Of a stretch of 64,000 bases of DNA, positions 39,867-49,392 are shown piece by piece (the first letter of the stretch is position 1; each line of letters starts with the position of its first letter). Below the pieces are notes generated by a model, which saw nothing but the letters and a program-made list of their open reading frames with translations, was not told the origin of the DNA and ran no database searches. The position numbers and the translations under genes are program-made. The DNA comes from Gemmatimonadota bacterium (GTDB lineage Bacteria > Gemmatimonadota > Gemmatimonadetes > Palauibacterales > Palauibacteraceae): positions 62,001 to 126,000 of the forward strand of contig JAGWBR010000015.1 in the NCBI GenBank assembly GCA_021295785.1, in the 5' to 3' direction.

Positions 39867-40529
39867 ATGCGAGATCGCACACTTGGGTTGGGCACAGCGG
39901 TTGCCTTTGGCGGGCTGATGGCTGTAACCGGGCTTGCGGGCACCCCCGAGGCGCGAGCCCAGGACAATCCGGCGCACGCGCACATCGGGCATGTGGCATC
40001 GGGCTTCAGCGGCACCCCCGACGGGGTCGGTTTGATGGAAGCGGCCATGGCCGAGGCGGCGGTGGCCGCCCGGCATGCAGGCCTTGCGGCCGCCGCCGGG
40101 GACGCCAGCGGGATGCGGACGCACGCTCAGCATGTTCTCCACGCCCTTGACCCCGAGACCGTCGAAGGCGGCCCCGGCGGCGGCTACGGTTTGATCAGGG
40201 CTGCCGAAGGCGTGGCCCGGCACATCGAGCTGGCCGCGGCGGCGGAGGGCGCATCCGATGGTGTGGCTGCCCATTCGGTGCATATCGCGACCTCCGCCCG
40301 CAATACCGTCCATCGCGCGAACCGAATGATAGAGATCATTGCGGCAATGGCGGACAGCGAGGACGTGGCCTCAATGGCGGCCGAGCTGGAGGAGCTGGCG
40401 GCGGCTCTGATCGCCGGTGTGGACGCCAACGAGGACGGGCGAGTCGGCTGGCAGGAGGGTGAGGGCGGCCTTGACGCGGCTCAGACCCACCTCGGGTTGT
40501 TGATGCGCAGCGAGGGGATCGGCGGCTAG
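39867..40529 (+). CDS. secreted Ala/His-rich helical protein with EF-hand-like loop, unknown function
   Basis: Signal peptide ending PEARAQD; clusters HAHIGH, HAQHVLH, HSVH; EF-hand loop DANEDGRVGWQE. Confidence 0.7.
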   Translation: MRDRTLGLGTAVAFGGLMAVTGLAGTPEARAQDNPAHAHIGHVASGFSGTPDGVGLMEAAMAEAAVAARHAGLAAAAGDASGMRTHAQHVLHALDPETVEGGPGGGYGLIRAAEGVARHIELAAAAEGASDGVAAHSVHIATSARNTVHRANRMIEIIAAMADSEDVASMAAELEELAAALIAGVDANEDGRVGWQEGEGGLDAAQTHLGLLMRSEGIGG

Positions 40530-40616
40530 GCCAGCACCCTGATCTCCCTTGTCACCCCGCGGTTCAGGGGGCTCGGGGAGTGCCGCTGGCGGGGAGGCCG
40601 AACCGATGCCTCTCCC

Positions 40617-43600
40617 CTACAATTTGCCGTGACACTTCTTGTATTTCTTCCCGCTACCGCAGGGACATGGGGCGTTGCGTCCCGGTTCCCGGGTCGACGC
40701 GGCCGGAGCACGTTTTCTGGGGCCCGCGCCGCCTGCGCGCATTGCCGCCCGCTGGGCCGAATCGTCCGCCCTGAGACTCGCGGGCACGTCCCCGTAGCCA
40801 ACGGGACCCGACCCTGACCCCGGTGCGACCCCGGCCGTCACCAAATCGCTGTCGCCGCCCGCTGCCCCCAGGCCGGTTGCCGCTGCCGAGGCTCCGCTCA
40901 GCGCGGTCACCGCGGGCGGACCCGGCAGGGGATGGGTGGGGCGGACCGACACCTGGACCCTCATCAGCCGGGCGGCTACCGTTTTCCGGATGTCTTCCAT
41001 GAGGTGAACAAACAACTCGTAGGCTTCCTTCTTGTACTCGATCAGAGGGTCCTTCTGGCCCCATGACCTGTACTGAATGGAAGACCGGAGGTGGTCCAGG
41101 TCGTACAGGTGATCCTTCCACTTTTCGTCCAGCACCGACAACACGACGAACCTCAGAACCTGTTCCCGCACGTCGCCGAAACTGTCCAGCTTGGCACGTA
41201 CCTGATCGCGGGCAAAGTCGACAACCCGTTCGTGCACGTCTTCGGGCGATCCAAACTCGGCCCCGGGTCCTTCCTCGTCGCCCGGCAGGAAATCGGCCCG
41301 CAGGAAGTAGTCGATCAGGAGCTTCTGGCGCAGCCCTTCCAGATCCCACGTCTCTGGCGGCGATCCTTCGGGCAGGCGCTCGTCCATGGTCTCCCGGAGA
41401 GAAGATTCAATCATCTCCCAGGTCTCGCCGCGCAGGTCTTCCCCGCCCTCCAGCGCGTACAAGCGCAGATCGTACACTACCTCGCGCTGCTGGTTCATTA
41501 CGTCGTCGTACTCAAGCAGCCGCTTGCGAGCCTGGAAGTGCTGCAACTCGACCCGTTTCTGCGCCCGTTCGATGGACTTGGTGATCCACGGGTGGGCGAT
41601 CACCTCACCCTCCTGAACGCCCAGCCTGTCCATCACCTTGGCCATGCGTTCGGGCATGAACAGCCGCATCAAATCGTCTTCCAGCGAGAGGAAGAACAGG
41701 CTGGCGCCGGGATCTCCCTGCCGGCCCGCACGACCCCTCAGTTGGCGGTCGATGCGCCTGGATTCGTGGCGTTCCGTTCCAAGAATCTGGAGCCCGCAGG
41801 ACGGATCCTCCCCGCACCCGCGGTCCTTGGCCGCCGAGTCGGAAACGCTGGACGCGCCCGGCGCGGCCACGTCCCGGCCTGACCGCGTGCGACAATCGGC
41901 ACACCTGATGCACTGGTCGGCGATTTTGATGTCGGTGCCGCGCCCGGCCATGTTGGTCGCGATGGTAATCGCGCCGGGCTGACCCGCATCCTGAACGATC
42001 TGGGCCTCCCGCTCGTGCTGTTTGGCATTGAGCACTTCGTGGGTCAGACCCCGCCTCTTGAGCATCCGCGAGACCAGCTCGGACACTTCGACCGATGTCG
42101 TGCCCACGAGGATCGGCAGACCTTCCTTGTTGATCCGTTCGATCTCGTCGATCAGGGCGGCGTACTTCTCCTTCTTGGTCTGGAAGACAGCGTCGTCGTG
42201 GTCGGTCCGGCGTACCGGGCGATTGGTGGGGATAACGGAGACATCAAGGCCGTAGATCTCGTGGAATTCCCCTTCCTCGGTCTCGGCCGTGCCGGTCATG
42301 CCCCCGATCTTGTCGTACATCCGGAAGTAGTTCTGGATGGTGATGGTGGCCAGGGTCTGCGTCTCGCCCCGGACCTGCACCTTCTCCTTGGCCTCCACTG
42401 CCTGGTGCAGTCCGTCCGACCACCGGCGGCCCCGCATCTTGCGGCCGGTGAATTCGTCCACGATTACCACGCTGCCGTCCTCCAAGACGTACTCCACGTC
42501 CTTCTCGTAGAGCGCGTGAGCCTTGACCAGCTGGTGGATAACGTGGATTCGCTCCGACTTCTCGGCGTAGGCGGTCTCCAGCGCCTCGATCTCGGCGCGT
42601 TTCTGGTCGGCATCCAGGTCGGGCCGGTCTTCGACCTGTTGGACCTCTTCAGAGATATCGGGGACCGTGAAGGCCTCCGGGTCGTTCGGCGACAGAATCT
42701 CCAGGCCGCGATCCGAAATGTGGACCGAGTGGATTCTCTCTTCGATCGCGAACAGAAGCAGCTCGTCAACCTCGGGCATGCGCTTCTCGCGCATTACGTC
42801 TGCTTCCGTCTTCTGGAGCACCTGCTTGGCCCCGGTCTGGGCCAGAACCTTGAGAAGGCGCCGGTGTTTGGGGCCGCCGCGCCGGGCCGCCAACAGCTTC
42901 AACCCCGCATCCCAGCGCGCCTGCGGGTCGTCGTTGGCCTCGGCCTCTTCCAGGAGCCGGGCGCCGTCGGCAACAAGCTTGTTGACCACCTGAGCTTGTT
43001 TCCGCGCCAGCGCCGCGACCTGCTGGTTGTGTTTCTGGTAGATGTCTCTGTCGTCGCGCCCCGCTGGACCGGAAATGATCAACGGTGTCCGCGCCTCGTC
43101 CACCAGCACCGAATCGACTTCGTCGATGATGGCGAAGGAATGCCCGCGCTGGACACGGTGCTTGAGGTCGACCACCATGTTGTCGCGGAGGTAATCGAAG
43201 CCGAACTCGTTGTTGGTCCCGTAGGTGATGTCCGCCGCGTAGGCCTCACGCCGTTCCTCGGTGCCGGGCCGGGTCTCGTCGATGCACCCCACCTTCAACC
43301 CGAGGAAATCGAAGACGAGCCCCATCCACTGCGAGTCGCGGCGGGCCAGGTACTCGTTAACCGTGACCAGGTGGGCCCCTCGGCCGGCGAGCGCGTTCAG
43401 GTACAGGGGCATGGTCGCGACCAGGGTCTTGCCTTCCCCAGTTGCCATTTCGGCGATCTTGCCCTGGTGGAGAACAATCCCGCCGAAGAGCTGCACATCA
43501 TAGGGCACCATGTCCCAGACGACTTTGTTGCCGGTGACTTCGAACTCGCGGCCCAAGAGCCGACGGCAGGTCTCCCTGACCGTGGCGAACGCCTCGGGCA

Positions 43601-43919
43601 GGACCTCGTGCAGCACTTCTTGGATGGCCTTGTGCCAGGCAGATTCGGCGTCGGCGATTCCCGCGGTCAGATCGGCGCGCGTGGCAGGATCCTCCGCCTT
43701 GGCACGTTCCTCGCGCAACTCGGTAACGCGGGCCTCGGCCGGGGCGGTGCGCTGGGCGATCACCTCGCGGAAGAGGTCCGTCTGTTCGCGCAGTTGTTCG
43801 TCGGTGAATGCCGAGAGGCGCTGTTCGTGTTCCTTGATCTGCGCGATCACCGGGCGGATTCGTTTCATCTCCCGGTCAAATCGGGTCCCGACGATCTGGC
43901 TCACCACGTTCTTTAACAT
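40617..43919 (-). CDS. secA: preprotein translocase subunit SecA
   Basis: MATGEGKTLVATMPLYLNAL, AIIDEVDSVLVDEARTPLIISGP, GTERHESRRIDRQLRGRAGRQGDPG, SEC-C tail CPCGSGKKYKKCHGK. Confidence 0.97.
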   Translation of the reverse strand: MLKNVVSQIVGTRFDREMKRIRPVIAQIKEHEQRLSAFTDEQLREQTDLFREVIAQRTAPAEARVTELREERAKAEDPATRADLTAGIADAESAWHKAIQEVLHEVLPEAFATVRETCRRLLGREFEVTGNKVVWDMVPYDVQLFGGIVLHQGKIAEMATGEGKTLVATMPLYLNALAGRGAHLVTVNEYLARRDSQWMGLVFDFLGLKVGCIDETRPGTEERREAYAADITYGTNNEFGFDYLRDNMVVDLKHRVQRGHSFAIIDEVDSVLVDEARTPLIISGPAGRDDRDIYQKHNQQVAALARKQAQVVNKLVADGARLLEEAEANDDPQARWDAGLKLLAARRGGPKHRRLLKVLAQTGAKQVLQKTEADVMREKRMPEVDELLLFAIEERIHSVHISDRGLEILSPNDPEAFTVPDISEEVQQVEDRPDLDADQKRAEIEALETAYAEKSERIHVIHQLVKAHALYEKDVEYVLEDGSVVIVDEFTGRKMRGRRWSDGLHQAVEAKEKVQVRGETQTLATITIQNYFRMYDKIGGMTGTAETEEGEFHEIYGLDVSVIPTNRPVRRTDHDDAVFQTKKEKYAALIDEIERINKEGLPILVGTTSVEVSELVSRMLKRRGLTHEVLNAKQHEREAQIVQDAGQPGAITIATNMAGRGTDIKIADQCIRCADCRTRSGRDVAAPGASSVSDSAAKDRGCGEDPSCGLQILGTERHESRRIDRQLRGRAGRQGDPGASLFFLSLEDDLMRLFMPERMAKVMDRLGVQEGEVIAHPWITKSIERAQKRVELQHFQARKRLLEYDDVMNQQREVVYDLRLYALEGGEDLRGETWEMIESSLRETMDERLPEGSPPETWDLEGLRQKLLIDYFLRADFLPGDEEGPGAEFGSPEDVHERVVDFARDQVRAKLDSFGDVREQVLRFVVLSVLDEKWKDHLYDLDHLRSSIQYRSWGQKDPLIEYKKEAYELFVHLMEDIRKTVAARLMRVQVSVRPTHPLPGPPAVTALSGASAAATGLGAAGGDSDLVTAGVAPGSGSGPVGYGDVPASLRADDSAQRAAMRAGGAGPRKRAPAASTREPGRNAPCPCGSGKKYKKCHGKL

Positions 43920-44578
43920 CCGCAACTCCCGTGTGCGGTCTGGCCGCCCCTTGACCATGCCTCCCGGATGGCTACTCCCAGCCGGCCTGGTGCCAGCTCA
44001 GAGAACGGCAACCCGGCCCGGAGGCGGTCTCGTATTGCGGCACCGGCCAGGGCCGTGGGCTGCATGGCCAGCTGGGTGTACTCCAAGTCATGCGCGGCAC
44101 TGTCGACCTCACTGCCTCCAGAGCTCACACCGGTATCAAACACCGGTGCCGTACCGTTGGGAGCAACGCCAAGCCGGGGAGCCACCACGAGCTGCGCCAA
44201 ACGGAGAACCTCCCGCCAGTCGCGCCACGTGGTGAATCCACCCAGTTGGTCCTGCCCAATTATCAGGAACAGTGCAGCGCCCGGTGTTTCTTCCTGGAGG
44301 TCGCGGAGCGTGTCAACGGTCCAGGACGGCCCGGACCGGTCGAGCTCGATCCGGCTGACCCGGGCCCGGTCCACGTCCGCAAACAGCATGGACGTCAGGG
44401 CGAATCGGTCTTGTGACCGGAGCACCGCTTGCCGGTGGGGAGGGCGGGCAGCCGGTATTACCAGGAGTTCGTCCAGGTTCAATTGGTCGATCGCCGCGAG
44501 GCCCACTGCGGCGTGGCTCACATGCGGAGGGTCGAAGGTCCCCCCAAAAACCCCCACCCTGCGCCCGACGGTGGTCAC
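43913..44578 (-). CDS. nadD: nicotinate-nucleotide adenylyltransferase
   Basis: VGVFGGTFDPPHVSHAAVGLAA; PAARPPHRQ; GTG start overlapping bamD stop (GTGA). Confidence 0.93.
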   Translation of the reverse strand: MTTVGRRVGVFGGTFDPPHVSHAAVGLAAIDQLNLDELLVIPAARPPHRQAVLRSQDRFALTSMLFADVDRARVSRIELDRSGPSWTVDTLRDLQEETPGAALFLIIGQDQLGGFTTWRDWREVLRLAQLVVAPRLGVAPNGTAPVFDTGVSSGGSEVDSAAHDLEYTQLAMQPTALAGAAIRDRLRAGLPFSELAPGRLGVAIREAWSRGGQTAHGSCGC

Positions 44579-45360
44579 TTCGGGGCCCTCTCCACCGGGA
44601 GCGGCGGCTCCTCGCGGGCCCCGGGATCGTTGTCGCCTCCGCGCATCCGCCCGGCTTCGCCCGAGTCTGGAAATTCGGTCAGGAGGCGCTCCCTGGCGGC
44701 TGCGGCCTCGTCCGAGAACCCTTGCTGGTCGTAGACCTGCCACATCCGAAACAAGAGCTTCGGAAAGAGCTCGAGAGACGGCCCGTCGGCGATGGCCTTC
44801 TCGTAGTAGACGATGGCCGATCCGGGGATCCGCCTGTTGTCCTGATAGTACTTGCCGATTTCAAAACTCTTCTCGGCCAGCTTGGCTCGCGCCTCCAGCA
44901 CGTATTGCGCTGCTTGGGCGGTGAGAGGACTGCCCGGGAAGAACTGGAGCAACCGGTCGCACTCCTCAATGGCCAATCGCGTAAACTCCTGCGTTAGCGA
45001 GACGCCTGGCGAGGCAGCCAAATATGACCGGCACACTCCCAGCTGGGCGTCGTCGGCCAGCTCGCTCCCCGGACGGTTTGTCGCAAACCGCGAGAAATCC
45101 GCCGCCGCCTCAAGCTCTCGGCCCCACATGAAGCGAGTCTCTCCGATCATATAACCCGCGCTGTCGGCCAGAGGGTTCAGGGGATCGCGGATAATGAACG
45201 CTTGGAAGCCGTCCACTGCGTCCCCGTACCGGCCTTCGGAGAAGCGGTCCACGGCCCACCGGAACAGGTCGGTCGGCTCGAGATTTTCGGGGGGGCCAGA
45301 AGGTGCGCACGCAAGCCCGGCCAGGCAGACAAGGGCTCCCAGCGTGCCAGGAATCCTCAC
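44575..45360 (-). CDS. bamD: outer membrane assembly lipoprotein BamD
   Basis: Lipobox AGLACAPSG; TPRs with AVDRFSEGRYGDAVDGFQAFI, ARAKLAEKSFEIGKYYQDNRRIPGSAIVYYEKAI. Confidence 0.88.
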   Translation of the reverse strand: MRIPGTLGALVCLAGLACAPSGPPENLEPTDLFRWAVDRFSEGRYGDAVDGFQAFIIRDPLNPLADSAGYMIGETRFMWGRELEAAADFSRFATNRPGSELADDAQLGVCRSYLAASPGVSLTQEFTRLAIEECDRLLQFFPGSPLTAQAAQYVLEARAKLAEKSFEIGKYYQDNRRIPGSAIVYYEKAIADGPSLELFPKLLFRMWQVYDQQGFSDEAAAARERLLTEFPDSGEAGRMRGGDNDPGAREEPPLPVERAPK

Positions 45361-47117
45361 AGTACCCCCGACCTGAGTTCCCGCAGCCGCGATTCGGCCT
45401 CGCGAACCAGAGCATGCGTGCGCTGGGGGTTGGCATCCAGGGCGGCTTCGTAGGCTGCCCGGGCCTCAACCAGTCGCCCCTCGGCCATCAGCACTTCACC
45501 AAGCAGGAAATGCGCATTGATCAAGAGCGTTCGGGGCGTTCCCAGTCGGATCATCGCCTGGAGCCGTTCCCGGGCCCCGGCCAGGTGACCCGCCGCGACC
45601 TCGGATTTGTCGTCCACGGCGGTACCCGCCGCGAACTCGCGGCGCGCCGTCAGGAACAGACACGTCCCCTGCCGGAACTCGACCGCCCGTCGGTCCTGAA
45701 AACTCCCGGTGTCCGACTCCAGGTAACCGGCGAAATAACGCACTGCGACCGGACATCCGCCGAGCTGTTCATAGGCGCGCCCAATGTCGGAGAGCTCTTC
45801 CGGCGTCTCCCTGAGCGGCGGCAGGTAGTCGTCGTTGTGATTTGTACCGGCCTGCCCGTCCCCGGAATCGTCCCCGCCGGGCCCGGTCGTAGCAGCCAGG
45901 AGCAGTGCCAGTGCAAGCGCGTGGTTGTCTTCGGCCGCGTGGTGTTCGGCCAGGGCGCCTTGCAGGTCGCGGGGTATGAACTCAATCCCCCATTCCAGCG
46001 GCATCTCCAGCGCTCGCACCATGTTCCTGGACTGACCGCCGGCGAGGGAGCGGCGCCCCAATTGGGCCAAGGCCGCCGCAATCTGATGTCGGCGATCCGG
46101 ATCGTCGGCCAGCCTGAATTGGGCGACGGCCGCGTCTACGTCGCCGGCGGCCGCATGAGCGTGTCCCAACAACATCGCCACGCGAACCGAGTCGCCTCCC
46201 ATGCGCAGGGCCAGCCTGTATTCGGCGATGGCTTCGTCCGTGGCCCCCACCGCAAGGAGTTCGTCGCCCGCGCGGATGGCGTTCCGCACCGGGTCATCGG
46301 CACAACCCGACCATGCCCCGCCGAGCACCAGGCACACGGCAGCCAGCACTGGTGCACGCACCTCGCCGGCAGCCGCCACCCTGGCCCGCGTGAGCCGCCT
46401 CCACACTCCGTATTTCACAATGCAGCGCAGCGCTGAAACGCCGTCCTTCCAGGTGATTTTCTTGCCCTGTTCGTAAGTCCTCCGCTCGTACCCGATCCCC
46501 ACTTCCGTGACGCGCCATCTCCCCAGGGCGACCTTCGCGGTCAGCTCCGGCTCGACCCCGAACGCGCGTTCTTCAATAGCCATGCCATCAAGTACTTCGC
46601 GGCGGAAGCACTTGTAGCACGTTTCCATGTCGGTCAATCGCAGGCCGGTGGTCAGGTTCGACAAAACGGTCAGCAATCGGTTCCCGGCGAAGTGCCAGTA
46701 GTCCCTGAACCGAGGCCGCACGGCGTTCAGGAAGCGCGAGCCGTACACGACATCGGCATCGCCGTTGCGCAGCGGGGCCAAGAGGACCGCGTAGTCCTCC
46801 GGGTCGTATTCAAGATCCGCGTCCTGAATCACGACCGCGTCCCCGTTCACTGCCGCAAATCCCGTCGCCAGGGCCGCTCCCTTCCCGCGATTGTGCGGGT
46901 GCACCAGCGACTGGTGGATCAATCCCTCCGTCTTCAGCCCGGCCAGGATGTCTGCCGAACCGTCGGTCGAACCATCATCTACCGCCACTATCTCGGCATC
47001 CGGGAGCGCCGCCCGCACCCGTTCCACTATGACGCGCAGAGTGGCTCCCTCGTTGTATACGGGCATCACGACAGACAGGTTCACCGGGTGGTCATCCTCA
47101 CGCCGGCGGCGGCGCAT
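45357..47117 (-). CDS. single ORF: GT2 glycosyltransferase (aa 1-~250) continuous with TPR lipoprotein (aa ~253-586)
   Basis: GT2: LSVVMPVYNEGATLRVIVERV, EIVAVDDGSTDGS, GKGAALATGF, VVIQDADLEYDPED. Then GTG-encoded (M/V)RAPVLAAVCLVLGGAWSGCADDP lipobox and TPRs. Confidence 0.85.
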   Translation of the reverse strand: MRRRRREDDHPVNLSVVMPVYNEGATLRVIVERVRAALPDAEIVAVDDGSTDGSADILAGLKTEGLIHQSLVHPHNRGKGAALATGFAAVNGDAVVIQDADLEYDPEDYAVLLAPLRNGDADVVYGSRFLNAVRPRFRDYWHFAGNRLLTVLSNLTTGLRLTDMETCYKCFRREVLDGMAIEERAFGVEPELTAKVALGRWRVTEVGIGYERRTYEQGKKITWKDGVSALRCIVKYGVWRRLTRARVAAAGEVRAPVLAAVCLVLGGAWSGCADDPVRNAIRAGDELLAVGATDEAIAEYRLALRMGGDSVRVAMLLGHAHAAAGDVDAAVAQFRLADDPDRRHQIAAALAQLGRRSLAGGQSRNMVRALEMPLEWGIEFIPRDLQGALAEHHAAEDNHALALALLLAATTGPGGDDSGDGQAGTNHNDDYLPPLRETPEELSDIGRAYEQLGGCPVAVRYFAGYLESDTGSFQDRRAVEFRQGTCLFLTARREFAAGTAVDDKSEVAAGHLAGARERLQAMIRLGTPRTLLINAHFLLGEVLMAEGRLVEARAAYEAALDANPQRTHALVREAESRLRELRSGVL

Positions 47118-48064
47118 CGGGCGGACCCTGCTTTTGCATCAGACTCCCGGTAGTGTTCGATCACCATTGGCAGCCCTTCCTCCAGCGACACCGAGGGGCT
47201 CCAACCGAGCTCGGTCTCGGCCAGCGAAATGTCCGGACAGCGGCGGCGCGGGTCGTCTACCGGCAGCGGCAGCTCCGCGACCGGGGAATCCGATTCCGCG
47301 GCGACCAGAATGAGGTCGGCCAGCTCCCGGATCGTCGTCTCCCGGGGATTGCCCAGATTGACGGGCCCGGCCAAATCCGACTCGAAAGCCAGCACAAGAC
47401 CGCGCGTGATGTCACTGACATGGCAGAAGCTTCGGCTTTGGCGCCCGCCCCCGAAAATCGTCAGGGGCTCGCCGGCCAGAGCCTGGATCGCGAACGTTGA
47501 AACCACCCGTCCGTCGGCGGGCCTCATGCGGCTCCCGTAGGTGTTGAACAACCGCACGATGACCGTATCGACGCCCCGGTGGTGCCTGAAGGCGTTGGTC
47601 ATGGCCTCGGCGAATCTCTTGGCCTCGTCATAGACGCTGCGCGGGCCAATCGGGTTCGCGTTGCCCCAGTACGATTCGGGCTGGGGGTGTACCAGCGGAT
47701 CTCCGTAGACCTCGGACGTTGAGGCGAGCAGGAAACGGGCCTGTTTCGCCCCGGCGAACTCCAGTGCGTTCCTGGTGCCGATGCCTCCCACTTCGAGCGT
47801 CTCGATAGGGAGTTTCTGGTAGTCGAGCGGGCTCGCGGGCGAAGCCAAATGGAACACCCCGTCCACCGCGCCGTCGATGGTCATGGGGTCGCGAACGTCG
47901 GCCTGCACAAACTCGAAATCCGCTTCCGCCGGCAGGTGCGCGAGGTTGCGCCTCGAACCCGTCAACAGGTTGTCCAGACCAACAACCTGGCAGCCCCTGG
48001 CGAGCAGGTAATCCACCAAATGGGAACCCAAGAACCCGGCCGCGCCGGTAACCAGTACTCTCAA
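47081..48064 (-). CDS. UDP-glucuronate decarboxylase-type SDR
   Basis: VLVTGAAGFLGSHLVDYLL; HLASPASPLDYQKLPIETL; LASTSEVYGDPLVHPQPESYWGNANPIGPRSVYDEAKRFAEA. Confidence 0.93.
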   Translation of the reverse strand: MRVLVTGAAGFLGSHLVDYLLARGCQVVGLDNLLTGSRRNLAHLPAEADFEFVQADVRDPMTIDGAVDGVFHLASPASPLDYQKLPIETLEVGGIGTRNALEFAGAKQARFLLASTSEVYGDPLVHPQPESYWGNANPIGPRSVYDEAKRFAEAMTNAFRHHRGVDTVIVRLFNTYGSRMRPADGRVVSTFAIQALAGEPLTIFGGGRQSRSFCHVSDITRGLVLAFESDLAGPVNLGNPRETTIRELADLILVAAESDSPVAELPLPVDDPRRRCPDISLAETELGWSPSVSLEEGLPMVIEHYRESDAKAGSARCAAAGVRMTTR

Positions 48065-49392
48065 GCGTCTATCAAATCCGGGCCGGTCTGAATCCGGCCG
48101 ATCGGATAGTGCTCGAATCCGCGTTCGCGCATCAACCGGGGATCAAAAACGTTGCGGCCGTCGAACACGATCCCGTGCTTCATCCGGGCGGCGACCTGTT
48201 GCCAGTCGGGCTGCCGGTACTGCATCCACTCGGTCACCATGACCAAGCCGTCCGCGCCGTCCAGAGCGTCGTACTCGTTGTCGCAGTAGTCAACCCCCCG
48301 GGGCGGCAGCTCGGCCTTCGCCTTCTCCATGGCCGCCGGATCGTGCACGGCAACCGTGGCCCCCGCGTCCAGCAACTCCCGGATGATCTTGAGGGAGGGG
48401 GCCTGGCGGGTATCGTCGGTCTCGGGCTTGAAGGCCAGTCCCCATACCGCGAACCGCCGACCCGTGAGATCTGTGGCGAAGCGGCGCACGATCTTCCTGA
48501 CCAGCACCGTGCACTGGATGGTGTTCGCCCGAAGCACGGCATCGGCAACTTGAAGATCTACGCCGCGGGCCTTTCCGGCGCTTACCAGGGCGGCGACATC
48601 CTTGGGGAAACAGCTTCCCCCAAACCCTGTTCCGGCATAAAGGAAGTAGGGTCCGATTCGCGGGTCCGTGCCGATGGCCCGGCGGACGTCCTCGATGTCG
48701 GCACCGGTAACCTCGCACAGCCGCGATAGTTCGTTCATGAAGCTGATGCGCGCGGCCAGCATGGTGTTGGCCGCGTATTTGGCCAGCTCCGCCGAGGGGA
48801 TGTCCATGAAAAGGACGGGCCGCCCGGACCGAACGAACGGAGCGTAGAGCCGCGCCATGGTGTCGCGGGCAACATCAGAGTCCACTCCACAGACAACGCG
48901 GTCGGGATACATGAAGTCGTTGACGGCATCGCCCTGTTTAAGGAATTCGGGATTGGCACACATCTGGAACCCTCGCGCGCCCGCCTCGCTCAGCTCTTTC
49001 CGAACGAGTTCGGACGTGCCAACGGGCACCGTGCTCTTCATGACCACGGTGGCATTCTCCGACAAATGCTCGCCTACCGAGCGAGCGGCCCGGATCACGT
49101 GCCCGACGCTGGCCTGACCGTCTGCGCCGGGGGGGGTGCCGACAGCCAGAAAAACCGCCCGCGCCCCGGGCACGGCCTCGCCGTAGTCCGTGGTGAACCG
49201 AAGGCGGCCGGCCTTGCGGTTATTGCCCAGCAGACGGGACAGACCGGGTTCGTAGATCGGGGTTGCACCGTCTTTGAGCCGGTTGACCCGGTCCTCGAGT
49301 ATGTCGACGCAGGTGACGAAATTTCCCGCCTCGGCCAGGCAGGCACCCGCGACCAGCCCGACGTAACCAGTTCCCACTACAGCGACGTTCAT
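48061..49392 (-). CDS. UDP-glucose 6-dehydrogenase
   Basis: VAVVGTGYVGLVAGACLAEAGNFVTCVD; NPEFLKQGDAVNDFMYPDRVV; GFGGSCFPKDVAAL. Confidence 0.96.
   Translation of the reverse strand: MNVAVVGTGYVGLVAGACLAEAGNFVTCVDILEDRVNRLKDGATPIYEPGLSRLLGNNRKAGRLRFTTDYGEAVPGARAVFLAVGTPPGADGQASVGHVIRAARSVGEHLSENATVVMKSTVPVGTSELVRKELSEAGARGFQMCANPEFLKQGDAVNDFMYPDRVVCGVDSDVARDTMARLYAPFVRSGRPVLFMDIPSAELAKYAANTMLAARISFMNELSRLCEVTGADIEDVRRAIGTDPRIGPYFLYAGTGFGGSCFPKDVAALVSAGKARGVDLQVADAVLRANTIQCTVLVRKIVRRFATDLTGRRFAVWGLAFKPETDDTRQAPSLKIIRELLDAGATVAVHDPAAMEKAKAELPPRGVDYCDNEYDALDGADGLVMVTEWMQYRQPDWQQVAARMKHGIVFDGRNVFDPRLMRERGFEHYPIGRIQTGPDLIDA

Noticed and set aside
40530-40616. CCCTGA/TCAGGG hairpin between the island and secA as a bidirectional terminator
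   Set aside because: Six-bp stem, 21-nt loop, no T-tract; could be chance.
42015-43916. 633-aa plus-strand ORF, the longest antisense frame
   Set aside because: Complement of secA in the frame mirroring its codons; low-complexity Val/Leu/His composition and no domain signal.
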